A DNA stretch of 40,484 nt, taken from positions 1 to 40,484 of the forward strand of contig JAJYPP010000025.1 in the NCBI GenBank assembly GCA_021795235.1, given 5' to 3'. Under the pieces are notes generated by a model. That model was not told where the DNA came from. It made no database searches and saw only the letters and a list, made by a program, of their open reading frames with translations. Position 1 is the stretch's first letter. Every line of letters begins with the position of its first letter. Shown piece by piece: positions 20,262 through 28,462 of this stretch. The position numbers were made by a program, and so were the translations under genes. The stretch comes from a bacterium (lineage in GTDB: Bacteria > Chloroflexota > Dormibacteria > Aeolococcales > Bog-877).

Positions 20262-20984
20262 TCAGCCCCCCGCCGTGGTGGATGGGGGCACGTAAATGTG
20301 GGCTTTGGGGGGTGGCTGGATCGGCCCAATCTCCCCGAACGCGCTGTAGCGCAGTGAGATCGGGCTCTTCCCGGCAACGGTCAGCTCCAGCAAGTGATAG
20401 CTCCCCTTGGCAATGTACAGACGCAATGATGAACCTGCAGCGCCCTCCTCCACCAGCCAGGCCGCCACCCGGCCCACAGTCGCGGACGAGATGGTGTGCG
20501 GCTCATCCAGGTACCGTCTCAGGGTGCGCCCTATCCCCTCCCCGGAAAACGGGGCGATGCTGTCCAGATAGCGCTGCGCGGTGCCCGGCGGCTGCTCCAC
20601 CCAGGTGGTCGCGGGATTGAGCTTGCCCGGAAGCGAGGTTATCCCCAACTGCTGCAGCCCCAGTGGGGACAGCACAAATACCTGCCCGGCTGCCGCCACC
20701 ACCTCCAGGCTCAGGTTGGGGGAGCCTGGGACCTCGGTAACCACGTGGCCGGAGAAATCGCCGTCGGGCAGGGTCTCCACCGTGAAGGTGACGGTGGTGC
20801 CCCCGGCCTGTGCCGTCCCCGAAATCCGGTAGGAGGTGCTTGCCATGGCGGCCGCGGTCCGCCCCGCGATGCTGGTGGCCGTGGGCACCGACTGCCCGCA
20901 CGAGGCCATGGCGAGCGCCGCGAGCAAGGCTACGAGGGCTGCTGACCCTGAGAGTATGCCCCGGGCGTGGCCTCGTTCCGACAC
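20262..20984 (-). CDS. Putative lipoprotein, LppX/LprG-like outline
   Basis: About 240 aa from GTG 20984. An N-terminal signal segment (SGSAALVALLAALAMASCG) ends in a lipobox-like AMASC, so the mature Cys would carry lipid. The body has a beta-rich pattern: SYRISGTAQAGGTTVTFTVE, then the DGDFSGHVV strand, then QVFVLSPLGLQQLG. Similar overall patterns occur in LppX/LprG-type lipid-carrier lipoproteins. No catalytic motif is seen. The start is uncertain, because GAGG lies too close to the GTG. It is followed directly by the endonuclease IV gene. Confidence 0.7.
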   Translation of the reverse strand: MSERGHARGILSGSAALVALLAALAMASCGQSVPTATSIAGRTAAAMASTSYRISGTAQAGGTTVTFTVETLPDGDFSGHVVTEVPGSPNLSLEVVAAAGQVFVLSPLGLQQLGITSLPGKLNPATTWVEQPPGTAQRYLDSIAPFSGEGIGRTLRRYLDEPHTISSATVGRVAAWLVEEGAAGSSLRLYIAKGSYHLLELTVAGKSPISLRYSAFGEIGPIQPPPKAHIYVPPSTTAGG

Positions 20985-21015
20985 GCCTCGGGGCCACCCC
21001 GTCAAAGCTGGCACA

Positions 21016-22011
21016 TCAGGGTCTGGCGACCACCACTGCCACCACGTACAGAGCATATAGTCCGATCCCGATCGGGGCGACGATGCGAGCGTCCAGGCCG
21101 CGGTCGTCGATCGCGGCCAGCGCCACCAGGGCGCCGGTCGCCGTTGCGGCCGCCGCCAGGAAGCCGATTCCTGAAGGGCTCCACGGGGTGAAACAGAGCC
21201 CGATGATGGCGGGTACCGTCGCCTGGAAGACCATCGCCCCGGTGACATTGCCCAGCGCCAGCACATCTCGACCGCGAGCCACCCAGAGCGTACCCGCCGC
21301 CATCTCGGGCAGCTCCGTGGCCAGAGGCACCAGCAGCAGGGCCAGCACCAGAGCAGAGAGCCCGATCACGCCGGCGATGCCGTGGAGGGCGAGCAGGAAC
21401 AGCTCGCTCGCCAACGAGAGCCCAACCAGGGCTACCACCAGCTGCAGAATCCCCAGCCACCCTGAGGGGGTGGCTGACCGACCTCCACCCAGCCATCGTC
21501 CCGCCAGCAGCCGCACCTCCTCCTCCCGCTCCGCGGTCGGATGCTTCCGGCGCAGGCTGCGCCGCACAAAGAGGGCGTACAGACCAGCCAGGAGCGCCGC
21601 GTCCAGGTACCGCCAGGGGGCCGGGATGAAGGCGCCCAAGATCAGCAGAAGGTAGCTGGCCAGAAAGGTGTAGAGGACCGCCCGTCCCTCCCCGGCCGGG
21701 ACCTGGAGCCTGGTGCGCCCGCTGGCTAGGCAAACGCAGGCGGTGAGCCCCAATCCCACGGTCGCGAGCATGAAGGGCGCGCCCAGGATGGCGCCCGTGG
21801 CGGTCTGGGCCGCGGCGGCTCCGCCGCCGACCAGGGCCACGACCGGGACGATGCTCTCGGGCAGTGCGGTCCCGATGGCGGCAAGGAGGCTGCCGGTCAC
21901 CTGGTGTCCCAGCTCCAGCTTGGCAGCCCCCCACTCCACCGCGTTGGTGAAAAGGGCGGCCGCGGCCAGCATCAGCAACAGGCCCGCCAGGAAGAGCGCC
22001 GCTATCCCCAA
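21016..22011 (-). CDS. Sodium/calcium exchanger family (CaCA) membrane protein
   Basis: A 331-aa protein with about ten hydrophobic segments and the internal repeat of CaCA antiporters. The first alpha-repeat reads GHQVTGSLLAAIGTALPESI. The second is LLLVPLATELPEMAAG, followed by VLALGNVTGAMVF. The paired acidic residues in the two PE motifs are the cation sites. The start is TTG 22011, which overlaps the NUDIX gene by 10 nt; further upstream the frame is not membrane-like. It probably exchanges Ca2+ or another cation for Na+ or H+. Confidence 0.85.
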   Translation of the reverse strand: MGIAALFLAGLLLMLAAAALFTNAVEWGAAKLELGHQVTGSLLAAIGTALPESIVPVVALVGGGAAAAQTATGAILGAPFMLATVGLGLTACVCLASGRTRLQVPAGEGRAVLYTFLASYLLLILGAFIPAPWRYLDAALLAGLYALFVRRSLRRKHPTAEREEEVRLLAGRWLGGGRSATPSGWLGILQLVVALVGLSLASELFLLALHGIAGVIGLSALVLALLLVPLATELPEMAAGTLWVARGRDVLALGNVTGAMVFQATVPAIIGLCFTPWSPSGIGFLAAAATATGALVALAAIDDRGLDARIVAPIGIGLYALYVVAVVVARP

Positions 22012-22517
22012 CGCTCCGCCTGGCTCCGCCGCGACGCGCGAAGGTGAGCAATCGCCGCGCCCAGCTCCGCGGTGAGGGCAAGGCCGTGCCGGAGCACCTG
22101 GCCCGGACCCACTGCCTGCCAGCGCTCCGGGGCCCGCTCCCCGGCCGGCGCCAGAGCGTCCTCCAGACGCTGGCGGTACCAGGGGAAGAGTGCCCGAGGC
22201 AGATGGTCCATAGCCGCCCACTGGAGGCTCAGAGCCTCCCTGGTCAGCCGCAGGCTGCCGCCCACGGGTCGGGCCAGGAAGACCTGGTCTGTGCCCAGGC
22301 GGATGCCCCGAAAGTGGTAGACCCCGGTCAGCCGCTGGATCTCGATGTCGAGCCCGCACTCCTCCCTGGTCTCGCGGACCACCGTCACCGCCGGATCCTC
22401 GCCCGGCCCCACGTGGCCCCCTGGAGGCTCCCAGCCCAGCGGCCAGGGGCGCAGTTGGAGCAGCACCCGGTCACGCTCGTCGACGATCACGGCCTGAGCC
22501 CCGACTACGCGGGCCAT
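22002..22517 (-). CDS. NUDIX hydrolase
   Basis: A 171-aa NUDIX protein. The NUDIX box is clear: GGHVGPGEDPAVTVVRETRE followed by ECGL, matching GX5EX7REUXEEXGU. It starts at ATG 22517, overlapping the upstream protease stop (TGATG). These enzymes hydrolyse nucleoside diphosphates linked to another group. The substrate is not predictable here. The C-terminal ~40 residues, with Arg-rich ends, extend beyond the usual domain. Confidence 0.93.
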   Translation of the reverse strand: MARVVGAQAVIVDERDRVLLQLRPWPLGWEPPGGHVGPGEDPAVTVVRETREECGLDIEIQRLTGVYHFRGIRLGTDQVFLARPVGGSLRLTREALSLQWAAMDHLPRALFPWYRQRLEDALAPAGERAPERWQAVGPGQVLRHGLALTAELGAAIAHLRASRRSQAERWG

Positions 22518-23302
22518 CAGCCGGCCAGGCAGGGAGTGCCGAGTGCAGAGGCCAGGGACTGACCTCCCGGGATGAGCGCGTAGAGGACGTTGGGGAAGTA
22601 GATGGCGGGCGGGGGACCGCTCACCACCTGCAACCACAGGGTGTTGAAGACGTCCCTGATCCCCTGGTAGAGCGGGTTGAAGCCCCCGAGCAGGGTGGGC
22701 ACCACCAGGATCAGGACGATCAGGGCGATGAAGAGGCCGTTGCGCTGCATCTCCAGCCAGCGGAACAAGCCCGGGAGCCGTCCTCCCAACAGCCCCTCCG
22801 CCACCCCGAAGCCGTCCAGGGGGGGGATCGGAATGAGGTTGAACAAGCAAAGGATGACGTTGACGTAGAACGCCTCCACCAAGAACCAGTAGACGTAGCC
22901 CAGCGCCGGCAGGTTGAAGCTGGGGACGATGCACGTGCTCAGGCTGGGGTCGGCAGCCGTCAGACCCCGCAGCAGCAGGCCGATCGCGGCCGCCATCACC
23001 AGGTTGCTGAGCGGCCCCGCGGCCGACAGCAGGGCCCGCTGGTGGCCCCGCCGGACATAGGCGGGGTTGTACATGACCGGCCGGGCGAAGCCGAAGCCGA
23101 TCACCAGCAGCATCACCAGCCCCAACGGGTCGATCTGGTTGGCCGGGTTCAGGCTGAGCCGACCCTGGCGCCGGGGTGTGGGGTCTCCGTAGCCATTGGC
23201 CAAGGCCGCGTGGCAGTACTCGTGAACCGTGAATCCCAGGGCTATCCCCGGGATGGCGAAGATGACCAGGATCAGGTAGAACTCGACGCCGCTGCCGAGC
23301 AC
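22517..23302 (-). CDS. Site-2-protease-like M50 metalloprotease
   Basis: A 261-aa membrane protein with about six hydrophobic helices. The zinc motif HEYCH (HExxH) lies in GFTVHEYCHAALAN near the N-terminus, and the third zinc ligand is probably the Asp in LIPIPPLDGFG. The layout is the compact rhomboid-like S2P group without a PDZ domain. Such enzymes cut substrates within the membrane. The GTG start at 23302 is 5 nt from the preceding stop. The substrate is unknown, but the neighbours include two membrane-linked proteins. Confidence 0.9.
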   Translation of the reverse strand: MLGSGVEFYLILVIFAIPGIALGFTVHEYCHAALANGYGDPTPRRQGRLSLNPANQIDPLGLVMLLVIGFGFARPVMYNPAYVRRGHQRALLSAAGPLSNLVMAAAIGLLLRGLTAADPSLSTCIVPSFNLPALGYVYWFLVEAFYVNVILCLFNLIPIPPLDGFGVAEGLLGGRLPGLFRWLEMQRNGLFIALIVLILVVPTLLGGFNPLYQGIRDVFNTLWLQVVSGPPPAIYFPNVLYALIPGGQSLASALGTPCLAG

Positions 23303-23307
23303 CGCGG

Positions 23308-23541
23308 TCAGTCCAGGGAGATCTTGCGGACCCGCCTCGTCCTGGGAGGGGCGGGGTCCGCCGGCTGGTGGTGCTCCAGGGCCGCGATCGCGGCCAGCAG
23401 GAGCTCCCTCTGGGCTCGGATCAGATGGATCCGCGCTTCCGCCGGCAGCAGGTCCTCGAACTGGTGGGTGGCGTGCATGACCATCTCGCCCAGCACCCGG
23501 GCCGCCCCCTCTCCGACCGTGCCCGCGGGGTTGTGCGGCAT
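23308..23541 (-). CDS. Small helical protein of unknown function, 77 aa
   Basis: A short ORF coupled to the Get3/ArsA gene by TGATG at 23541-23543. It is largely helical: GEMVMHATHQFEDLLPAEA, then IHLIRAQRELLLAAIAALEHH. The C-terminus is Pro/Arg-rich (ADPAPPRTRRVRKISLD). The helix-then-basic-tail arrangement resembles small proteins found beside ArsA/Get3-like genes in some Chloroflexota and relatives, from memory and unverified. The tight coupling and codon use support a real gene. No function is assigned. Confidence 0.65.
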   Translation of the reverse strand: MPHNPAGTVGEGAARVLGEMVMHATHQFEDLLPAEARIHLIRAQRELLLAAIAALEHHQPADPAPPRTRRVRKISLD

Positions 23542-24710
23542 CAGCTCGCCCTGGCGAAGTGGATCAGGAGCTGGCCGTTTTCCAACTGAGCCGACCGGGT
23601 CTCCTTGCCGCGCAGGACCCGGGGCAGGGAGATCTCGCGCTTGTAGGGACCGACACTGATGTAGAGCTCGTCGTCCTTCTGGGTCAGCTCCACCTGCTCG
23701 CGGCTGACGAAGGGTATCTGCAGGGCGAGCACGTACTCGCCGCCGACCTTGCGCAGCGACTGGGACTTCGCCTGGTAGAGGATGGCCGCTGGGTCGGTCT
23801 GGCCGAACAAGGACAGGCCAAGCTCGTCCAGATGCTCAGGGCCCACGATCTCGTGGTCGAAGAGGCGGGACTCCAGTATGGGCAGTGGGGCGAAGGTCTC
23901 CTGAACCTGGATGGCGTACTTGGCCTGGACCCGGCGCCAATCGGTGAAATAGCCGTCCCCGACCTCGGCGGGGAGCACCCGGTTCACCAGCACCGCATCC
24001 ACCTGGTAGTCGTAGAGGTTGAGATAGGTGAAGGCTCGCTGAGCCTCCTTGATCACCATCTTCTCGAGGTTCAGGACGATCCTCACGGTGCACGACTTGG
24101 GGTCGGAGAGGACCTCTTTCATCGAGTCCAGGTCGACCAGGAGCTGGCGCACCGAGCCGTAGATCTCGTCGGCCGGCAAGGGGATCCCGATGAAGGGCTG
24201 CACCATGGGGCGAGCCACCTTCATCACCCGGCGCTCGATGGGAAAGATCTTGTTGAGGTACCAGCGCGCCACATCGGGGAAGGCCAGCAGCTGCAGGGTC
24301 TCACCGGTGGGCGCGCAGTCGACCACCAGCACATCGAACAGCCCCTGCTCAGAGTGGCGGCGGATCCACATCAGGCTGGCCACCTCCTCCATCCCCGGCG
24401 GGGTCGCCAGCTCCTCGGCGATGATGTCGTCCACCCCTTGGGAGTTGAAGAGGCTGGCCAGGTACTCGTGGATCTTCTCCCAGTGCCCCTCCATCTCGTG
24501 GAGCGCGTTGACCTCCTGAGCGAAGAGGTTCTCCGCGATCTGCACCGGCTCCGGCCCGATCTCGCAGTCGAGGGAGTCCCCCAGGCTGTGGGCCGCATCG
24601 GTCGAGATCACCAGCGTCTTCAGGCCACGCCGAGCGCAGCGCACCGCGGTGGCGGCGGCGATGGTGGTCTTGCCGACGCCACCCTTGCCGGTGTAGAGGA
24701 TCACCCGCAT
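23541..24710 (-). CDS. Get3/ArsA family ATPase with C-terminal HSP20-like domain
   Basis: A 389-aa deviant-Walker A ATPase, starting at ATG 24710. Visible motifs are the P-loop GKGGVGKTT, switch I STDAAHSLGDSLD and VVDCAPTGETLQLLAFPD. The C-terminal ~75 residues fit the HSP20-like ArsA tail: QIPFVSREQVELTQKDDELYI, then VGPYKREISLPR and GQLLIHFARAS. No CxxC zinc motif of eukaryotic Get3 is seen, nor a duplicated ATPase half. This is the Get3d-like bacterial type rather than an arsenite pump ATPase. No arsenic genes lie nearby. A C-terminally anchored membrane protein is encoded directly upstream. Confidence 0.88.
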   Translation of the reverse strand: MRVILYTGKGGVGKTTIAAATAVRCARRGLKTLVISTDAAHSLGDSLDCEIGPEPVQIAENLFAQEVNALHEMEGHWEKIHEYLASLFNSQGVDDIIAEELATPPGMEEVASLMWIRRHSEQGLFDVLVVDCAPTGETLQLLAFPDVARWYLNKIFPIERRVMKVARPMVQPFIGIPLPADEIYGSVRQLLVDLDSMKEVLSDPKSCTVRIVLNLEKMVIKEAQRAFTYLNLYDYQVDAVLVNRVLPAEVGDGYFTDWRRVQAKYAIQVQETFAPLPILESRLFDHEIVGPEHLDELGLSLFGQTDPAAILYQAKSQSLRKVGGEYVLALQIPFVSREQVELTQKDDELYISVGPYKREISLPRVLRGKETRSAQLENGQLLIHFARAS

Positions 24711-24754
24711 GAGGGCGAGTATAGGGATCCTCCCTGAGCGTTCCCGGAGAGCGG

Positions 24755-25228
24755 TCAGTGGATGAAGATCAGGCCCGCGATCACCAGCAGCAGCATCACC
24801 GCGGACACCCAAAGAACTCTGCGGATGTCGAGCGGCAGGTAGGGAGTTCGGTCCAGGGGCACGGCCGGCCTCTCGTCCAGGGGCTCCAGGGTGGCCTCCT
24901 GGCGGCGGCGGATCTCGGCTCTTCCAGCCACCCTGTCCCGGCGCGGCAGCAACGACGCGGACGCGGGAGCGGCCTCGACGGTCGTGGTGCCGACGGCAGA
25001 CCCGGTCCCCGGGTCCGCGGCGGCTGCCGGCTTCGCCTGCGGTTGGCGCCGCACGGGCAGCCGCGAAGATGGGGCAGGCTGGACGGCCTCTCCCGGTGCG
25101 GTCTGGCCTCCGACGGCGACCGTTTCCTCGGGGGGAGCTGCCCCAGCAGGCTCCGCGGGCACCGGGGCGGCCCCGGTGGGGCGCTTCCTCGGTGGCGTGG
25201 GGCTACGACGCTTGGTTCGTCTGGCCAA
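24755..25228 (-). CDS. Tail-anchored-like membrane protein, 157 aa
   Basis: An unrecognised protein with a basic N-terminus (ARRTKRRSPTPPRKRP), a long Pro/Ala-rich disordered stretch, a charged helix near RRQEATLEPLDERP and one hydrophobic helix at the extreme C-terminus (VLWVSAVMLLLVIAGLIFIH). It lacks an N-terminal signal, so topology should be N-in with a tail anchor. The start is TTG 25228, with GGAG 8 nt upstream. It sits 44 nt before the Get3-like gene. Tail-anchored proteins are the clients of eukaryotic Get3, so the pairing is suggestive. Confidence 0.65.
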   Translation of the reverse strand: MARRTKRRSPTPPRKRPTGAAPVPAEPAGAAPPEETVAVGGQTAPGEAVQPAPSSRLPVRRQPQAKPAAAADPGTGSAVGTTTVEAAPASASLLPRRDRVAGRAEIRRRQEATLEPLDERPAVPLDRTPYLPLDIRRVLWVSAVMLLLVIAGLIFIH

Positions 25229-25944
25229 CTTCGGCTCCGCTTGAATGGGCCCTCTGGGGGCTGCTGATCGGGCGGCGCCAGTTTACCCAATGTCCCGCCA
25301 CCGGGACCAGAAAGACGGTGCAGGCAGCGAGCGCTGGCTGGAGGGGGTCGGGTTGGCGAAGGAGGGGAACGAGGAAGTGCCAGTGCCCACTGCCTGCGTG
25401 GGCGATGCGTGTGGGGCCACATCTTGTGCCCGAGCGATATTCAACCACAGAATGTTGTGGAGCGCAAGGGCCCGTTACAACTTCGTTAACCTGGTCAATA
25501 CGTAGCGCTGTCGGGAGGCTGGTGGATCTGCTCTGCCACCACCGCGACCTCGGTGGGGCCGCCTTGGCGCGCTCCCGGCCGCTCGTCGACCTGGTGCCTC
25601 GGGACATCGTGCGGACTCTCCCGTTACCGAGGCAGGACGTGGACGTGCAGGTGGGACTAGCTATGGCCGCCCACAGAGAGGTGGGCCCGCTGCGCTCCTA
25701 CCGCCTCCTGAGGGCTGGTGAGCCGGCTCGTGGCAACGCCCATGGCGCTCGCCTCCGCCAGGTTGAGGTCGTCCCAAGCGGGAACGTGCCGTCGGGGAGT
25801 GGCCACCAACCCGCCGAGGTAGGGCAGCGGTCCTTGGGAAGCGGCAGCCCGTGGTGGGAGACCGAGTGCTTGGCCGCGATCAGGAGTCCGCCCGGAACCT
25901 CGATGGCGCCGCGATGCGCCTGGCAGACAAGGCAGCCGGCCTCC
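25229..25944. other. Gene-poor region of about 0.7 kb
   Basis: No supported gene or RNA was found. Open frames on both strands have low-complexity, Arg/Pro/Ser-rich translations and no family pattern. The middle (about 25430-25500) is richer in A+T than its surroundings and has a small hairpin, CCACA-6 nt-TGTGG at 25445-25460. It may include the promoter of the minus-strand run at 25228 and decayed coding sequence. Confidence 0.4.
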
Positions 25945-26340
25945 TCAACCTGCAGCACGGATGAGCTCGAGGTCGTAAGCCTCAAAGGCGGAATCGGCCG
26001 TGACCAGCGCCATCCCCTCGATTTGGGCCTGCGCGACCAGAATCCGGTCGAATGGATCTCGATGGTGTAGTGGAAGTTCAGCCACCGCCAATGCGTGACG
26101 GTGCTCGATGGGCAGGCCGCGCACTCCGGTGGCGTCCATGAATTTGGGCACGAACAGGGTCGGGCGTTGCGGAAGCGCGATGCGGCCGATTGCGTACTTG
26201 ATCGCAATCTCCCAAGAGCTCGCCACCGACAGCACGAGCTGGTTGTCGGTATCTGTCACCAGGTCCTGGACCCTGGCACCGAGCTTCTGTGGCGCCGCCA
26301 GCATCCAGAGCCAGATGTGAGTGTCGAGTAGGTAGGTCAC
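25945..26340 (-). CDS. vapC: VapC-type PIN-domain toxin (second module)
   Basis: A 131-aa PIN protein with the acidic cluster in order: Asp in LLDTHIWLWML, Glu in SSWEIAIKYAIGR, Asp in HRDPFDRILVAQA and Asp in TADSAFEAYDLELI. The DTHIWLW and DPFDR signatures mark the common PIN subfamily paired with Phd-type antitoxins. The start overlaps the antitoxin stop by 4 nt. All residues of the active site are present, so the toxin looks functional. It differs in sequence from VapC at 1611 and is not a recent duplicate. Confidence 0.92.
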   Translation of the reverse strand: MTYLLDTHIWLWMLAAPQKLGARVQDLVTDTDNQLVLSVASSWEIAIKYAIGRIALPQRPTLFVPKFMDATGVRGLPIEHRHALAVAELPLHHRDPFDRILVAQAQIEGMALVTADSAFEAYDLELIRAAG

Positions 26341-26564
26341 CTCTCGAACTGGGCGAGGATGTCGTCCGGCAACGGGTCATCGAAATCGTCAGGCACGACC
26401 AGGGCGCCCTGCAGCATCCCCAGCTGGGGACGTGGCCGCGAGGCGGGGACGAGACGCGCCACCGGATCGCCTCCCCGGGTGATGATGATCTCCTCTCCGG
26501 CCGCAACTCGCCGCAGCAGTCGGGAGAGGTTCGTCTTGGCTGCGTGAACCCCGACCTCTGCCAT
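26337..26564 (-). CDS. vapB: Phd/YefM-type antitoxin (second module)
   Basis: A 75-aa antitoxin from ATG 26564. The fold reads VGVHAAKTNLSRLLRRVAAG followed by EEIIITRGGDPVARLVP, a textbook Phd/YefM domain. A C-terminal tail (VPDDFDDPLPDDILAQFER) binds the toxin. The much longer open frame in this phase to 27995 is the antisense of the SPFH gene and is ignored. It is coupled to vapC by a 4-nt overlap. A repeated motif upstream looks like its operator. Confidence 0.9.
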   Translation of the reverse strand: MAEVGVHAAKTNLSRLLRRVAAGEEIIITRGGDPVARLVPASRPRPQLGMLQGALVVPDDFDDPLPDDILAQFER

Positions 26565-26570
26565 GGCCGC

Positions 26571-26598
26571 ATTATGGACTAAGTCGATAGCTAAGTCC
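26571..26598 (-). promoter_or_regulatory. Candidate promoter and operator of the second vapBC
   Basis: On the minus strand a -10-like CATAAT (26576-26571) lies 6 nt before the ATG, so the mRNA may be leaderless. Two direct copies of CTAAGTC (26579-26585 and 26591-26597), 12 bp apart, lie just upstream, within GGACT...AGTCC ends. Repeated half-sites one helical turn apart suit dimeric antitoxin binding. The -35 is poor. The role is inferred. Confidence 0.45.
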
Positions 26599-26747
26599 GA
26601 GGGGCCGCTGGACCCACCCATCGGCAACCGCAGCTTCAGCCTGACGGATAACTGGCACCGGATCCGAGCGTCGACCCACCTTGATTTGCCAGTGTCCACC
26701 GGCGAGTCCTGGGATCGCATCCCCAATTTGCCCTGACTTCTGCTAAC

Positions 26748-27791
26748 GTGCCCTCCGTGGGTCCCCTGCTCGCCCTGATCGTCGTAATCGTGGTGCTGGT
26801 GGTCTTCGTGCGGCTCACCCTGCGGGTCGTCCAGCAGGGTTTCAAAGGAGTGGTCAAGCGCCTCGGGCGCTATCACACCACCCACAATCCCGGGTTGGTA
26901 GTGCTCATCCCCTTCTTGGACACCATGGCCCGCGTGGACATGCGTGAGGTGCCCCGCCGCGGTGACAAGCAGGACGTGATCACCAAGGACAACGTGGCGG
27001 TCGGGGTCAGCGCCACCATCTTCCACCAGGTGGTGGACGTCAACAAGGCCCTGTTCGAGGTTCAGGACTACCTGATCGCGATCGACCAGATCGGGCGCAC
27101 CGCCCTGCGCGCGGTGTTCGGGACCATGACCCTCGATGAGGCCCTCTCCGAGCGCCAGCGGATCAACACCCTGCTCGGCGAGCACATCGCCGACGCCACC
27201 GAGAAGTGGGGGGTGCGAGTGAATCGCATCGAGGTGCTCGACATCCTGCCGCCCCAGAACATCCTGCGGGCGATGGAGGAGCAGAAGGAGGCGGATCAGC
27301 ACAAGCGCTCCGTCATCCTGAAGTCCGAGGGCGACAAGCAGGCCGCGATCAACCAGGCGGAGGGCGAGGCTCAGGCCAACATCACCCGCGCGACCGCGCA
27401 GAAGCAGGCGACGGTGCTGGCGGCGGAGGCCAAGAAGCAGGCTCAGATCCTGGAGGCAGAGGGCAACCGCGAGAGCCAGAAGCTGGAGGCACTGGGGGAG
27501 GCGGCGGCCATCGACTCTGTGTTCCAGGCGATCCACCAGGGCAAGGCCAGTCCCGATGTGCTGGCCTTCTGGCAGCTCAAGAACCTGGCCAGACTGGCGG
27601 ATAGCCCCAACTCCAAGCTCATCGTCCCGACCGACTTCGCCGGGCTGATGGGAGCTGCGCAGGCTCTTGTAACCGGCTTGGCCGGACCGGGTGTGGCTCC
27701 TGCTGGCAACGGCAAGGCTGCAGCCCCTGAGGCGGCCACCCGAGCTCCTGTCAAGGCCCGGCGAGCGCCGGCGGAAGGCAACCCCAACTGA
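26748..27791 (+). CDS. SPFH/stomatin-like membrane protein (slipin)
   Basis: A 347-aa protein. The N-terminal membrane helix is at about residues 5-22 (VGPLLALIVVIVVLVVFVRL). The SPFH/band-7 domain includes QGFKGVVKRLGRYHTTHNPG, then VDMREVPRR and TKDNVAVGVSATIFHQV. A long charged coiled coil follows at about 185-255 (EEQKEADQHKRSVIL, then EAKKQAQILEAEGNRE). The tail is Ala/Pro-rich. Slipins form oligomeric scaffolds on membranes and usually pair with NfeD proteins; a minimal NfeD domain lies 71 bp downstream. The start is GTG 26748. Confidence 0.93.
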   Translation: MPSVGPLLALIVVIVVLVVFVRLTLRVVQQGFKGVVKRLGRYHTTHNPGLVVLIPFLDTMARVDMREVPRRGDKQDVITKDNVAVGVSATIFHQVVDVNKALFEVQDYLIAIDQIGRTALRAVFGTMTLDEALSERQRINTLLGEHIADATEKWGVRVNRIEVLDILPPQNILRAMEEQKEADQHKRSVILKSEGDKQAAINQAEGEAQANITRATAQKQATVLAAEAKKQAQILEAEGNRESQKLEALGEAAAIDSVFQAIHQGKASPDVLAFWQLKNLARLADSPNSKLIVPTDFAGLMGAAQALVTGLAGPGVAPAGNGKAAAPEAATRAPVKARRAPAEGNPN

Positions 27792-27862
27792 GCTGATGCC
27801 AGCCATTCGGGCGGCGCTGGTCCCGCCGCGGTATCTCCAGCTGGCGTGACGGTAGGGCCGCC

Positions 27863-28078
27863 ATGCGCAACGGCATAGAGGCCCTACCCGGCGAGGAGGG
27901 CACCGTGGAGCGGGAGATCCCCGGCAGCATCCACCTCGGTGAGGTGCGCGCCCGCGGCGACCTCTGGGCGGCGCTCTCGGCAACCGGCGAGCCAATACCC
28001 TCGGGCACCGTGGTCTTCATCCTGGATGTCGACAAAGGCCACATCATCGTCGCGCCCTCCCCCGGCGGCGGCAGGTGA
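27863..28078 (+). CDS. Minimal NfeD-like OB-fold domain protein
   Basis: A 71-aa protein resembling only the soluble C-terminal OB domain of NfeD: HLGEVRARGDLWAALSATGE, then PIPSGTVVFILDVDKGHIIV. In NfeD this domain follows membrane helices and binds SPFH partners. Here the membrane part and any ClpP-like protease domain are missing. The ORF may be a natural stand-alone domain or a truncated remnant. Its place just after the SPFH gene supports the assignment. Confidence 0.6.
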   Translation: MRNGIEALPGEEGTVEREIPGSIHLGEVRARGDLWAALSATGEPIPSGTVVFILDVDKGHIIVAPSPGGGR

Positions 28079-28201
28079 CGCGTCCCTGGGCCGAGCCTGG
28101 CCAGGAACTGCTGCAACTACTCTGACCCGGGCCCCGCCGCGGTCCGCCGACGGCCACCGCCACCATGAGATTCGCGTCCACGGCCCCAGCCAGATATTGG
28201 C

Positions 28202-28462
28202 GTTAACGGGCACGTTTACGGTGGCGTGTACCACCTTGACGTCACCCTGGGCGAGCTGGTCATCGTGCGGCCGTTGACCAGCGTTGAACGACGCGGCTGG
28301 GGGCATCGAATCAGGGTGACCTCGGGCGCGGGCTGGGTCATCACCGAACAGATCCACACCGTCTCCGTGCACCGGTTCTGTCGGCATGCCCCGGAGATCA
28401 CGGTGTCTGGAGTCGAGCTCGACGAGGTGCGGCATATGCTCGCCCAGATGCTCATCGTGTAG
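28202..28462 (+). pseudogene. MazF/PemK-like toxin fragment
   Basis: The ORF from GTG 28226 (78 aa) shows a C-terminal MazF/PemK pattern: LVIVRPLTSVERRGWGHRI, then GAGWVITEQIHTVSVHRF, in which TEQ-x-HTVS matches the EQ-RTV strand of the family, and a closing helix ELDEVRHMLAQMLIV. The N-terminal half with the first strands (normally about 40 aa more) is absent. Only VYGGVYHLDV hints at it, so a central deletion is likely. Codon use is coding-like. No antitoxin is seen beside it. Confidence 0.4.

Noticed and set aside
25069..26070. Long plus-strand open frame
   Set aside because: It runs antisense to the anchored-protein gene and the second vapC and shows no family pattern. The middle may contain decayed coding sequence but nothing can be named.
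26565..27995. Minus-strand extension of the second antitoxin frame to 552 aa
   Set aside because: It is the antisense of the SPFH gene. The antitoxin fold begins exactly at ATG 26564.
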